NCBI RefSeq assembly: GCF_030704685.1
Contig: NZ_JAUZDX010000028.1
Span: 1-64,000, forward strand
Source: Acidovorax sp. A1169
Lineage (GTDB): Bacteria > Pseudomonadota > Gammaproteobacteria > Burkholderiales > Burkholderiaceae_C
Direction: 5' to 3'
DNA: 64,000 nt
Shown here: in pieces, positions 9,067 through 16,375 of the stretch
Layout: each line of letters begins with the position of its first letter
Numbering within the stretch: the stretch's first letter is position 1
Made by a program: the position numbers and the translations under genes
The notes under the pieces: model-generated
The model's input: the letters and a program-made list of their open reading frames with translations, nothing else
What the model was told of the DNA's origin: nothing
Databases searched by the model: none

Positions 9067-9282
9067 ATGTACCCTACACTGCGCCCCGGCCAGTTCGGAT
9101 GGGAAGCAACTCGCAAAACTTTGACCATCAAGATCGAGACTCTCTCTGTGAGCCAAGGCGCTGTTGATATCGATGGCGAGACCATCTTCCACCCCCAAGA
9201 AACCCTTCTGGTGCTGACTTTGCCGGACATCGTTGCCGTCAATTTTCGATTCGAGTTCATCGTGGTGGACGATCGGAGGTAA
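9067..9282 (+). CDS. Small hypothetical protein at head of exonuclease VII-like operon
   Basis: The frame encodes 71 residues (MYPTLRPGQFGW at the start), predicted mostly beta strand with an acidic end (FIVVDDRR). No family is recognised. It is the first of four closely packed plus-strand frames (gap of 10 bases to the zinc-ribbon gene, which overlaps the xseA-like gene, which overlaps the xseB-like gene), so cotranscription is the main argument that it is real. No strong ribosome-binding site was seen. Confidence 0.4.
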   Translation: MYPTLRPGQFGWEATRKTLTIKIETLSVSQGAVDIDGETIFHPQETLLVLTLPDIVAVNFRFEFIVVDDRR

Positions 9283-9292
9283 AACTGCAGGT

Positions 9293-9499
9293 ATGGAGTC
9301 CTCTCAACCATCTCCCAGAAACTGCTGCGGCATCTGCCGCGCGACCAGCTACCGCAAGGTGATAGCCCGCGACGCCAGCGGCGCCATGCGCACCACGGAG
9401 CGGCTGCGCTGCACCGGCTGCGAGCGTGAGTTCCTGGATGTGCAGTCATGGCGCCAGGGCGTGCCAAGGGTTGACGCGCCTCCCGAGGTCGACAAATGA
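9293..9499 (+). CDS. Small zinc-ribbon protein
   Basis: The product is a 68-residue protein with two CxxC knuckles (CGIC near residue 12 and CTGC near residue 41), the standard layout for one zinc ribbon. The ATG at 9293 starts at MESSQPSP; GGAGG lies 13 bases upstream, a long but usable spacing. Its stop overlaps the next ATG (ATGA at 9496), which couples it to the exonuclease VII-like large subunit. It may help the complex contact DNA or another protein (inference); no named family recognised. Confidence 0.6.
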   Translation: MESSQPSPRNCCGICRATSYRKVIARDASGAMRTTERLRCTGCEREFLDVQSWRQGVPRVDAPPEVDK

Positions 9500-11232
9500 G
9501 CGGTACGTACCTCGTCTCTTCGTACAAGGACAAGGATCGCGTAAGAACGTTGGGCGCACGCTGGGACGCAGCGCGCAAGCAGTGGTACGTCCCAGAAGGC
9601 CTGGCACTCACACCGTTCGCCGAGTGGCTTCCAGCCGTCGGCGATGCGCCTCCATCCTCGTCCACCGCGTTGATCAGCCCTGAGTTGGACCAAGGCGGCT
9701 CCAGGAACCTCTCAGCCTCTCCCCGGGGCATCCCCCTATCCCAGCTGCTCAGTGGTGTCGCCTCGGCCGTGGCGCAGGCCTTCCGGGCTGGCATCTGGAC
9801 CCTGGTCGAGGTGGTGGACACCCGAGTGCGCGGCGGTCACGTCTACCTGGAGGTTTCCGAGCGGGATAGCAATGGCGTCGTGGTGGCCAAGGCCAGTGCG
9901 GCCATCTGGGCCAACACCGCCAGTCGCATCCTTCCCGAGTTCGAGAAAGCCACAGGCGCCCAGATTGGTCCGGGCATCAAGCTGCTGGTGCGCGCCCGCC
10001 CAGTGTTCAAACCCCAGTATGGCTTCTCGGTGGAGATCGATGCCATCGATCCCGACTACACCCTGGGTGATCTGGAAGCCAGGAAGCGGGAAATCCGCGA
10101 GCGCTTGCAGCGCGAGGGCTTGTTCGAGCTCAATCGCAAGCTCCCCAGCCCCTGGGACTACGACCGGGTTCTGGTGGTCGCCCCCGAGGGCGGTGCCGGC
10201 CTTGGTGACTTCCAGGCCGAGGCCGGCAGGCTGGAAAAGTTGGGAATCTGCCGGTTCATTTATGTCCACAGCCGCTTCCAGGGTGATGGTGCGGCGGCCG
10301 AGATCCGCATGGAACTGCTCGGCGCGCTGGAGCGACTTGGCCGCGAAGGGGTGGTACTGGACGCCGTGGCCATCATCCGCGGCGGCGGTGCCATCAACGA
10401 CATGGCGTGGCTCAACGACTATGCCCTGGTGCGGGCTGTCTGCGAGCTGGGGGTCCCTGTGCTGACTGGCATTGGCCACGAGCGCGACAACACCGTGCTC
10501 GATGAGGTGGCGAACATCCGGTTCGATACGCCGTCCAAGGTCATTGGCGGCATCGAGCGAGTCATCCTGCAAAGGGCCCAGGAAGCCAAGGGCATGTTCG
10601 CCGAGGTGATCCGAGATGCAACCCGGGCCATCGACATAGCCAAGCGCTCGGTGGTCCAGAGCTTCACATCAATCGAGTCGGGGGCCCGGCAGGAACTCGC
10701 CCGCAGTCGCAGCCAGGCGAGCGAGCTGCTGAGCGACGTGAAGCTGCAGGCGGCGCATACCATCCGCATTGCAGCCGAGACGACCGAGCGCCAGATGAAC
10801 GACGTGCGCCGCCTGGCCGCCGATCAGGTCGCCCATGCCAAGCGAGAAGTACCTACCATGCTGGCCGAAATCCGCGCCGACGCGCGCCAGACCCTGCAGA
10901 TGGCGCGGGCCAGGATCGAGGGCGAGCGCAGTTTTATCCTCGACCGCGCCGCGGCCGACGTGCGATACATGAAGGACGCCACAGCCCGGACCTTTGAAGA
11001 CACAGCGGCCCTGGCACAAAAGACCCTCATCGATGCGCGCACCAATGCTCAAGCAATGATGCGCGAGATCGCAGGCCAGGGCCCTGAAAAGACATTGAGC
11101 CGAGGATTTGCGTTGGTGCGCGACCATAACGACCAGGCCGTGACCACTGCCGCCAGCATCGAAACCCAGATCACCATCCAGTTCAGAGACGGGCTGCGCA
11201 CCGCGCAGCTGCAACAGAAAGACAAGCCATGA
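9496..11232 (+). CDS. Exonuclease VII large-subunit-like protein with N-terminal DUF5710
   Basis: The product has 578 residues. Residues about 3-46 match DUF5710 (YLVSSYKDKDRVRTLGARWD, then WYVP and PFAEWLP), a small domain frequent in mobile-element proteins. An OB-fold follows (about 76-175), then the XseA catalytic region with IIRGGGAINDMAWLNDYALV, GIGHERDN and RFDTPSKVIGG, a long coiled-coil arm (about 360-530), and an XseA-type end (LSRGFALVRD). Housekeeping XseA lacks DUF5710 and is shorter (roughly 400-460 residues), so this is probably an accessory, element-borne exonuclease VII. Known XseA degrades single-stranded DNA with many XseB subunits; the partner gene follows at once (ATGA overlap at 11229). 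Confidence 0.85.
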   Translation: MSGTYLVSSYKDKDRVRTLGARWDAARKQWYVPEGLALTPFAEWLPAVGDAPPSSSTALISPELDQGGSRNLSASPRGIPLSQLLSGVASAVAQAFRAGIWTLVEVVDTRVRGGHVYLEVSERDSNGVVVAKASAAIWANTASRILPEFEKATGAQIGPGIKLLVRARPVFKPQYGFSVEIDAIDPDYTLGDLEARKREIRERLQREGLFELNRKLPSPWDYDRVLVVAPEGGAGLGDFQAEAGRLEKLGICRFIYVHSRFQGDGAAAEIRMELLGALERLGREGVVLDAVAIIRGGGAINDMAWLNDYALVRAVCELGVPVLTGIGHERDNTVLDEVANIRFDTPSKVIGGIERVILQRAQEAKGMFAEVIRDATRAIDIAKRSVVQSFTSIESGARQELARSRSQASELLSDVKLQAAHTIRIAAETTERQMNDVRRLAADQVAHAKREVPTMLAEIRADARQTLQMARARIEGERSFILDRAAADVRYMKDATARTFEDTAALAQKTLIDARTNAQAMMREIAGQGPEKTLSRGFALVRDHNDQAVTTAASIETQITIQFRDGLRTAQLQQKDKP

Positions 11233-11504
11233 GCGAGACCTTCAAGAAATCGTACGGCGTGCTCCAGGCGCACGCGCAAACCCTGCGTAAGCAGAGCGAG
11301 CCCAACATCGATGACCTTCTGAAGATCGTTGAGGAGTCCGTGGCCGCCTACAAGGTCTGCCAGGCGCGCATTGATGCTGTGGAGAAGGCGCTGGAGGCGG
11401 CCTTGGGCAATGCGCAGGCTACTACGGTTGAGCCGCCAGCGTCGAAGACGCAGGGCAAGAGCGCGGGTGCCGAGGTACAGGGTGATGACGACATCCCGTT
11501 CTGA
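11229..11504 (+). CDS. Exonuclease VII small-subunit-like protein ending in an SSB-type tip
   Basis: The product has 91 residues. The first about 65 form the two-helix XseB fold (FKKSYGVLQAHAQTLRKQ and DDLLKIVEESVAAYKVCQAR). A Pro/Thr/Lys-rich linker follows and the chain ends GDDDIPF. E. coli SSB ends DFDDDIPF, the acidic tip by which SSB recruits ExoI, RecO, RecQ, PriA and others. Ordinary XseB is about 80 residues and I know of no such tip in it. The gene overlaps its large-subunit partner. The tip suggests the complex docks on SSB-binding pockets of host repair proteins, or competes with host SSB for them (inference). Confidence 0.85.
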   Translation: MSETFKKSYGVLQAHAQTLRKQSEPNIDDLLKIVEESVAAYKVCQARIDAVEKALEAALGNAQATTVEPPASKTQGKSAGAEVQGDDDIPF

Positions 11505-11558
11505 GGACTGGGGCGAAGGCTCCGCTACCTCGAAGATTGAGTATCCATTCTTGATTAA

Positions 11559-11602
11559 GTGTTTTGGCCATGTTTGCTGTCCAGCTAACATGGCCAAAAC
11601 AC
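11559..11602. repeat. Perfect 16-bp inverted repeat between xseB-like gene and endonuclease gene
   Basis: The left arm GTGTTTTGGCCATGTT (11559-11574) and right arm AACATGGCCAAAACAC (11587-11602) are exactly complementary. After one T-T mismatch the stem continues with GCT/AGC (11576-11578 with 11583-11585) around a 4-base loop. No T-run follows on either side, so a plain rho-independent terminator is unlikely. It could be an operator for the endonuclease gene 47 bases downstream, an RNA hairpin, or a recombination/replication site. Confidence 0.85.
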
Positions 11603-11648
11603 CTAACGTAGTGATGCTTCGACACCCTGTTTTCTGCACTGATACCCT

Positions 11649-12443
11649 GTGAACTTCGTCTTTTCCTGGCCACGTACCTCGCGCTTGGTCGTCGCCCTTT
11701 TGATGGGCGCTGCTGGCATCGCCTCGGCCCGTACTCCCAACCCCGTTTTCGAGAAGGACTACTTTCGCGTCCCGCAGCCCACGAGCTTCGCGCAGTGCCC
11801 GCAGTTCTTCGTTGGCGGCAAGCCACCTGCGATCCCTCCCCGACCAATGCAGCGCGAGCTATGCTACGAGGCCTTTGCCGTTTTGCACAGCGGGGAGACG
11901 CGAACTCCCGTATATGTGGCCCAGCGGTTGAACCGCAGGGTGCTCGAACAGGCCGACAAAAAACGTGCCGACAAGTTCTTTGCAGACGCGCGCCTGCCCA
12001 CGGCAGAGCGTGCCGAGTTGGAGGACTACAAGCGATCTGGATACAGCCGTGGGCACATGGCACCGGCCGGAGACATGTCCACGCCTACAGCCATGGCTCA
12101 GAGCTTCAGCCTGGCCAACATGGTGCCGCAGAACATCCAGCACAACGGCGGCGCTTGGTCGAAGATCGAGCAGGATACCCGACGCTATGTTCTGCGGGCC
12201 AAGGGAGATGTCTATGTCATTACAGGTCCGGTCTACACGCGTACCAGCCCGTCCATCGGCGGCAATGAGGTTCGAGTGCCGGCCTACCTGTACAAGCTTG
12301 TGTATGACTCGACAACGCAGCGTGCTTGGGCGCATTGGCAGGCAAACCGAGAAGGCGAGCAAGTTGGTGCACCGATCACCTATCAGGAACTGCAGAAACG
12401 GACGGGGATAGATTTTTCGATCCGTCCCGCCCCGCAGCATTGA
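11649..12443 (+). CDS. Secreted DNA/RNA non-specific endonuclease (NucA family)
   Basis: The product has 264 residues. Residues 1-28 look like a signal peptide ending ASA-RT, so it acts in the periplasm or outside. The beta-beta-alpha-metal core holds YSRGHMAPAGDM at about 137-148, with the catalytic His. The family signature usually reads DRGH; here Asp is Ser, while Arg, Gly and His are kept. The metal-binding Asn region is NMVPQNIQHNGGAW, and ITGPVY follows as in active members. Family enzymes cut single- and double-stranded DNA and RNA without sequence preference using a divalent metal. No immunity gene is obvious, which fits an exported scavenging or defensive nuclease. Confidence 0.88.
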   Translation: MNFVFSWPRTSRLVVALLMGAAGIASARTPNPVFEKDYFRVPQPTSFAQCPQFFVGGKPPAIPPRPMQRELCYEAFAVLHSGETRTPVYVAQRLNRRVLEQADKKRADKFFADARLPTAERAELEDYKRSGYSRGHMAPAGDMSTPTAMAQSFSLANMVPQNIQHNGGAWSKIEQDTRRYVLRAKGDVYVITGPVYTRTSPSIGGNEVRVPAYLYKLVYDSTTQRAWAHWQANREGEQVGAPITYQELQKRTGIDFSIRPAPQH

Positions 12444-12737
12444 CTTGGCACCGCATATTCTGCGGAGGCATTGGAGCTGGTAACACCGCTGCACTGTGAC
12501 TTCATGGCCGCCCGTTCCCAGGGTGGAGATTGCCATGCCGCGCGGGACTACCGTCATGGTTCGGCAATAACCGCCGCCGCTGACGACAGCAAGTCCAGCA
12601 GCTGTCGGCGATCTCGATCGCGCTGGCGCTAACACCCGTCGTAACTGAAAGTCAGCAATTGGTTAGCGTGGGCGCTCCAGAATTGACATGTCGCGTCTGT
12701 AGCATGGCGTTGGCTCAGATCAGACCCGCTTGCTTCT

Positions 12738-13223
12738 TCAAGCTGCTTTCTTACATTTCAACGGGAGCTGCAGCTCCTCAACGTCCAGCGTGAAATTCAG
12801 GGGAATCTGAATTGGGTCTTCGCTTTGATTCTTGCCGTTGTAAACGTCCACGTCGGTCTTGAGTTGGAAGCAGTCGCCAACAATTTGCTGTCGTCGTTGG
12901 CCGAATGATTTAACGAAGTGTGACCGAGGCGCCTTCTCGTCGTCCATGTCCGCCCAGAGCGACATCGTACGGTCGCCTTTCTTGAACCGGACAGCATGCT
13001 TGGCTCGGTAGCGCTGACCGTTCTCATCGGTGCGGTACTCTTCACGGAAGTACTGCGCGACGTCCGCAGCAATCGCATCGACCACGGTGCGCAAGCTCGG
13101 CTTGTGAAGGCCATTGCTATATGCCCACTCCGCAACCGCATGGGGTTCGAGCAAGCCGTCGCCCCCCACTTCCGACTGGTAACGCTCAATGTATGCTTTG
13201 ACTTGATTTCCGTACGCGGACAT
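12738..13223 (-). CDS. Third gene of the HigBA-like operon, function unknown
   Basis: The product has 161 residues from the ATG at 13223 (MSAYGNQVKAYIERYQ), preceded by GAGG at good spacing; a frame from 13235 adds four residues. It is basic and hydrophilic with no membrane segment or signal. I recognise no family. Its N-terminal segment (LLEPHAVAEWAYSNGLHKP, then LRTVVDAIAADVAQYFREEY) looks helical, and the middle (RAKHAVRFKKGDRTMSLWAD) looks like strands. It starts 21 bases after the HigA-ImmA gene on the same strand, so it is probably cotranscribed and may take part in that toxin-antitoxin or stress module. Confidence 0.75.
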   Translation of the reverse strand: MSAYGNQVKAYIERYQSEVGGDGLLEPHAVAEWAYSNGLHKPSLRTVVDAIAADVAQYFREEYRTDENGQRYRAKHAVRFKKGDRTMSLWADMDDEKAPRSHFVKSFGQRRQQIVGDCFQLKTDVDVYNGKNQSEDPIQIPLNFTLDVEELQLPLKCKKAA

Positions 13224-13244
13224 GTGAATCCTCAATAGCAGTGG

Positions 13245-14363
13245 TTACTCGGTGAACGATCCCCAGCCGTCAATATCGGCTGAGGGCAATACCAACGCGC
13301 GCACCTTCACCTGATACTTGCGCAGGAAGTCATGGCGGTCGAGTCGGCGCTGTAGCTGCCCGACGACCAGCCCCGGATGTACCTGGATGCGTGTGGCGAA
13401 CCGAAGCACTCTTTCTTCAGAAAAGTAGGGCTGCACTCGGGCGACGAAATCATCGAGCTCAGCCTTTGGAACACAGAAGTCGGCACCTGCAGCATTGGCC
13501 AAGCGCTCACATTCAGGCAGGTCGGCTTTCGAGTCCCCCACGTCGGTATCGATGACCGGGCGGTTTTCTGCCTTGCCGTCCTCGCGCAGAACATGCTCAA
13601 GCTCGTGGCGAAGCACAAACCAGAAGTTGTCAATGCGGTCGAACCGCAGCGTCATGCCAACAACCGGACTACTGCTGTCTAGCCAGAAACAAGCACCGTC
13701 CATCTTCGATCCAGACAACGACTCGACAAAGACCAACCGAACCCCCGCTTCTGCAAGGATGCGTGAGACGTTGCGAATTTCTTCTGGAGCGAGGATCAGC
13801 GCTCGAAGTTTCTCGATAGCTGAAAGCAACTTTGCCCCCGAATACGTCGGCACAACCTGTTGACTTGCGATCGCACGTACTCGAAAAAGCCATGCGAGCT
13901 GCAGCGGCGTGGCGTCTGCCATGGCGTGCGTTTTCTTCGCAGCATGGCTCAGCTGAGGGGTCGCGGCGACATCCGTGATATCAAAGAACTCGCAGAAGCG
14001 CTGTTCCATGACTTCGATGCTCTCGCTTGCCCGCACCCATCCACGGCGCAACATCTCGCGCACTGGAAACTGGGTGTACAGGCGGGCTTTGCGGGCAACG
14101 TTGTCGTTGGGCACTGTCACCTTGGACAGCTGGTACTGACTCTCAAGGTTCATCCAATAGTCCGGCGACATGCCAAAGGCCTCCCCAAGCCCTCTAGCCG
14201 TTTCAGGCGTAATAGCTCGCTTGCCTGCAATTAGTTCGCTTACAAGCCTTGGAGGACGATCCAAGATATCTGCAAGCTCTTGTTGGCTCCAGTCCCGCGC
14301 CTCAAGCTCCTCTCGCAGGAACTCGCCTGGCGGGAACACCTCAGCGGGTACTCGTGCGTTCAT
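13245..14363 (-). CDS. HigA-type antitoxin fused to an ImmA/IrrE metallopeptidase
   Basis: The product has 372 residues from the ATG at 14363 (GGAGA upstream); an ATG at 14393 would overlap the toxin gene. Residues about 9-75 form an XRE/HigA helix-turn-helix (FLREELEARDWSQQELADIL and ISGKR-like IAGKRAITPETARGL). The rest is a DUF955 ImmA/IrrE domain with the zinc-protease motif HELEH (FVLRHELEHVL at about residue 250). ImmA-type proteases cleave repressors, so the fusion may couple DNA binding, toxin neutralisation and self- or partner-cleavage (inference). It lies 16 bases after the HigB-like toxin gene. A perfect palindrome upstream of the operon is the probable binding site. Confidence 0.85.
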   Translation of the reverse strand: MNARVPAEVFPPGEFLREELEARDWSQQELADILDRPPRLVSELIAGKRAITPETARGLGEAFGMSPDYWMNLESQYQLSKVTVPNDNVARKARLYTQFPVREMLRRGWVRASESIEVMEQRFCEFFDITDVAATPQLSHAAKKTHAMADATPLQLAWLFRVRAIASQQVVPTYSGAKLLSAIEKLRALILAPEEIRNVSRILAEAGVRLVFVESLSGSKMDGACFWLDSSSPVVGMTLRFDRIDNFWFVLRHELEHVLREDGKAENRPVIDTDVGDSKADLPECERLANAAGADFCVPKAELDDFVARVQPYFSEERVLRFATRIQVHPGLVVGQLQRRLDRHDFLRKYQVKVRALVLPSADIDGWGSFTE

Positions 14364-14379
14364 AGGCTCTCCAAAACTT

Positions 14380-14676
14380 CTAGTGGTAATCAACGATTTC
14401 GACGATGCCGATGATCTTGCACGGGTGTTCTCCGCGGATTTCGAAGACCAAGCGCCACTGCAAGTTGAGTCTTACAGAGTGCTGTCCCTGGCGATCTGCC
14501 AGCAGCTTCTCGAAATGCAAAGACTTCAAAGCCATGAAGTCACGTTCGTCTCGAAATGCCCGAATTTGCTGCATCCGTTTTCGGTACGCCCGAACAATTT
14601 CCTGCGAGAAACCTGCAGAAAACTGCGGGTCGGTCTCGAGGCGGTCTAGGTGGTCATCGTCGAACTCCACTTGCAT
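14380..14676 (-). CDS. higB: HigB/RelE-family toxin
   Basis: The product has 98 residues from the ATG at 14676 (MQVEFDDDHL). It shows the HigB pattern of the RelE superfamily: an early helix pair (FSQEIVRAYRKRMQQIRAFRDERDF), KSLHFEKL, QHSVRLNLQWRLVFEI and a C-terminal EIVDYH. Family toxins cut mRNA in translating ribosomes. The toxin-first order, with the HigA-type gene right behind it, is the usual higBA layout. A longer frame from 14718 would run into the operator palindrome, so the shorter start is preferred. Confidence 0.85.
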   Translation of the reverse strand: MQVEFDDDHLDRLETDPQFSAGFSQEIVRAYRKRMQQIRAFRDERDFMALKSLHFEKLLADRQGQHSVRLNLQWRLVFEIRGEHPCKIIGIVEIVDYH

Positions 14677-14710
14677 AGGAAAGAGTCTAGAGGAAACGAT
14701 CAAGCTCGTC

Positions 14711-14745
14711 AACACCATCTTTACACCACGTGTAAAGATGGTGTT
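14711..14745. promoter_or_regulatory. Operator palindrome upstream of higBA
   Basis: The arms AACACCATCTTTACAC (14711-14726) and GTGTAAAGATGGTGTT (14730-14745) are exact reverse complements separated by CAC. It lies 35 bases upstream of the higB start. HigA-type antitoxins repress their own promoters through such palindromes, so it is very likely the autoregulation site; the promoter elements probably overlap it. Confidence 0.8.
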
Positions 14746-14746
14746 T

Positions 14747-15236
14747 TATGACTATTTGCAGAGACATAGCGGATGCCCCAGGCAGACTAAATCCGCGCGG
14801 AAGGTACGCCTCGCGTTGTAACGTCAAGAGGGGATCCTTACTCTTATCAATGAAGGATCAAACGCTGGGTTCATGGCCGCCTGGCAAGCCGATTGCGCTA
14901 CGTGCACCGCGTCTGTAGGGCACTTGGTAGTAGGTAGTTTGCAAGCCTGTGAGAACGAATTGCCGATACTTCTCAGTGAATTTGCAAAGTCTCTAGCGAA
15001 GATATGTAGGAAATCTGCAAGATCAATGAGAACCTACACCCTATGCGGCAAGGGCCTTCGAGCCCTTGTGGGCGGTGGTCTACGACTTCACGATGAGCCG
15101 CGCCGGCGAGCATGCGAGAAACTTCCTCGGAGATCGGTTCGCAGGTTTGTTCTTCTTCATTGGTCTTCCTCCCTCTGAATTGTTAAGCCCAAGCATGGCG
15201 TACGAGTAGGGAGAGCAAAGCTTCCCGCGCTCAACC
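14747..15236. other. Gene-poor stretch between higBA operator and comM break
   Basis: About 490 bases hold no gene I can support. The only plus frame with an ATG (14873-15178) is rich in Cys, Arg and Ser and looks like noise. A second plus frame ending near 15205 (AARAFEPLWAVVYDFTMSRA and onward) is more protein-like but has no start and no recognised family; it may be a gene remnant. Base composition is poorer in GC than the comM sequence to the right. Confidence 0.5.
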
Positions 15237-15272
15237 CGTCTCACCTAATTCGGGAACGTCTCAATTATTTCG
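15237..15272. repeat. Two 16-bp transposon-end-like repeats at the comM break
   Basis: Read on the minus strand, CGAAATAATTGAGACG (15272-15257) and CGAATTAGGTGAGACG (15252-15237) match at 13 of 16 positions with a 20-base period. Just outside them, at 15282-15280, the minus strand reads TGT directly after comM coding sequence. A TGT terminus with short subterminal repeats is typical of IS21-family and Tn7/Tn402-type element ends, whose transposases bind the repeats. This marks the likely right end of an inserted element. Confidence 0.65.
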
Positions 15273-16161
15273 AAACGCCACAGCCCCCGCCCACCAGTGC
15301 GACGGCGCTGGCCGTGTGGTGCGGCTGGCCCGTGGGGCGCAAACCCCAGCGCTCCGGGCTGAAGCGCCCGGCCAGGCTGGACATGGCGGCGCTCTCCAGG
15401 GCCTCCTGCACCGTCATTGCCGGCAGCAGGCCGGCAAAGCGCAGCGCCAGCATTGACTTGCCCGAGCCGGGCGGTCCGGCCATCAGTGCACTGTGGCCCC
15501 CGGCCGCTGCAATCTCCAGCGCGCGCTTGGCCACGGCCTGGCCCTTCACATCGGCCATGTCGGGGCCCTGGAGTTCCGTGACCATGGGCGTGGGTTGCAG
15601 GCGGGTGAAGCCGTCGTCGTCCGCATCGGGTGGAGGGCCGCCTGGCGGCAGAAAGGCGCGCACCACGTCCAGCAGATGGCGGGCACGCACCACCTGGGCC
15701 GCCGGTACCAGGGCGGCCTCCTCGGCGCTGCCGGGTGGCAGCACCAGTTGCACGGTGATCTGCTGCGACTGCAGCGCCAGGCTGGTGGCCAGCGCGCCGC
15801 GCACCGGGCGCAGTTCTCCCGAGAGAGACAGCTCCCCGGCGAACTCGTACCCGGCCAGGCGGCTGCCATCGATCTGCCCACTGGCGGCCAGGATGCCCAG
15901 GGCTATGGGGAGGTCGAACCGGCCAGAGTCCTTGGGAAGGTCGGCCGGCGCGAGGTTCACCGTGATGCGCTTGTTGTGGGGGAACTCCAGCCCGGCGTTC
16001 TGCAGTGCCGAGCGCACGCGCTCGCGTGCCTCTTTCACCTCCACCTCGGCCAGGCCCACCAGAGTGAAGCTGGGCAGGCCATTGGCCAAGTGCACTTCAA
16101 CGGTGACGGACGGTGCCTGCAGCCCCAGAAGGGCGCGGCTTTGCACCAAAGCAAGACTCAT
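15265..16161 (-). pseudogene. comM: comM (YifB-type Mg-chelatase-like AAA+ ATPase), truncated by insertion
   Basis: This is the 5' part of comM, which encodes a helicase that aids branch migration of transforming DNA. Full-length family members have about 500 residues; this frame has 298. It begins normally (MSLALVQSRALLG), keeps the N-terminal Lon-like domain and Walker A (GPPGSGKS near residue 230), and runs to PHHTASAVALVGGG. Family members continue there with the Walker B half and sensor motifs, but here CGVSK and a stop follow, coded by the transposon-end-like sequence. The missing 3' half is nowhere in the window, so the insertion extends leftward past position 1 or a deletion followed. 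A working ComM is unlikely. Confidence 0.88.
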
Positions 16162-16375
16162 GGACGACTTTCTCCCCAGATGGGTGCAATTTGCAAGACG
16201 CTTGTGTGAAGTGCTTCACGGTCGCACCATCGTGGTGCAAATCAGAGTTCTTCCAAACCCCCACTTTAATAGGGAATCTTCACCTGTCCCGAACCCAGGC
16301 AGAACGGGGCATTGCAGCGCATGGCACGGTCCATGCTTAAAGCGCTTGTCCCTACTTTGTCCAACCGGAGGAAAC

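Noticed and set aside
14873..15178. A 101-codon plus frame between higBA and comM
   Set aside because: Poor amino-acid composition, no ribosome-binding site and no family; treated as part of a gene-poor stretch.
15493..16209. Plus-strand frame over comM
   Set aside because: Antisense to the clear comM frame, with His/Gln/Gly-rich composition typical of shadows.
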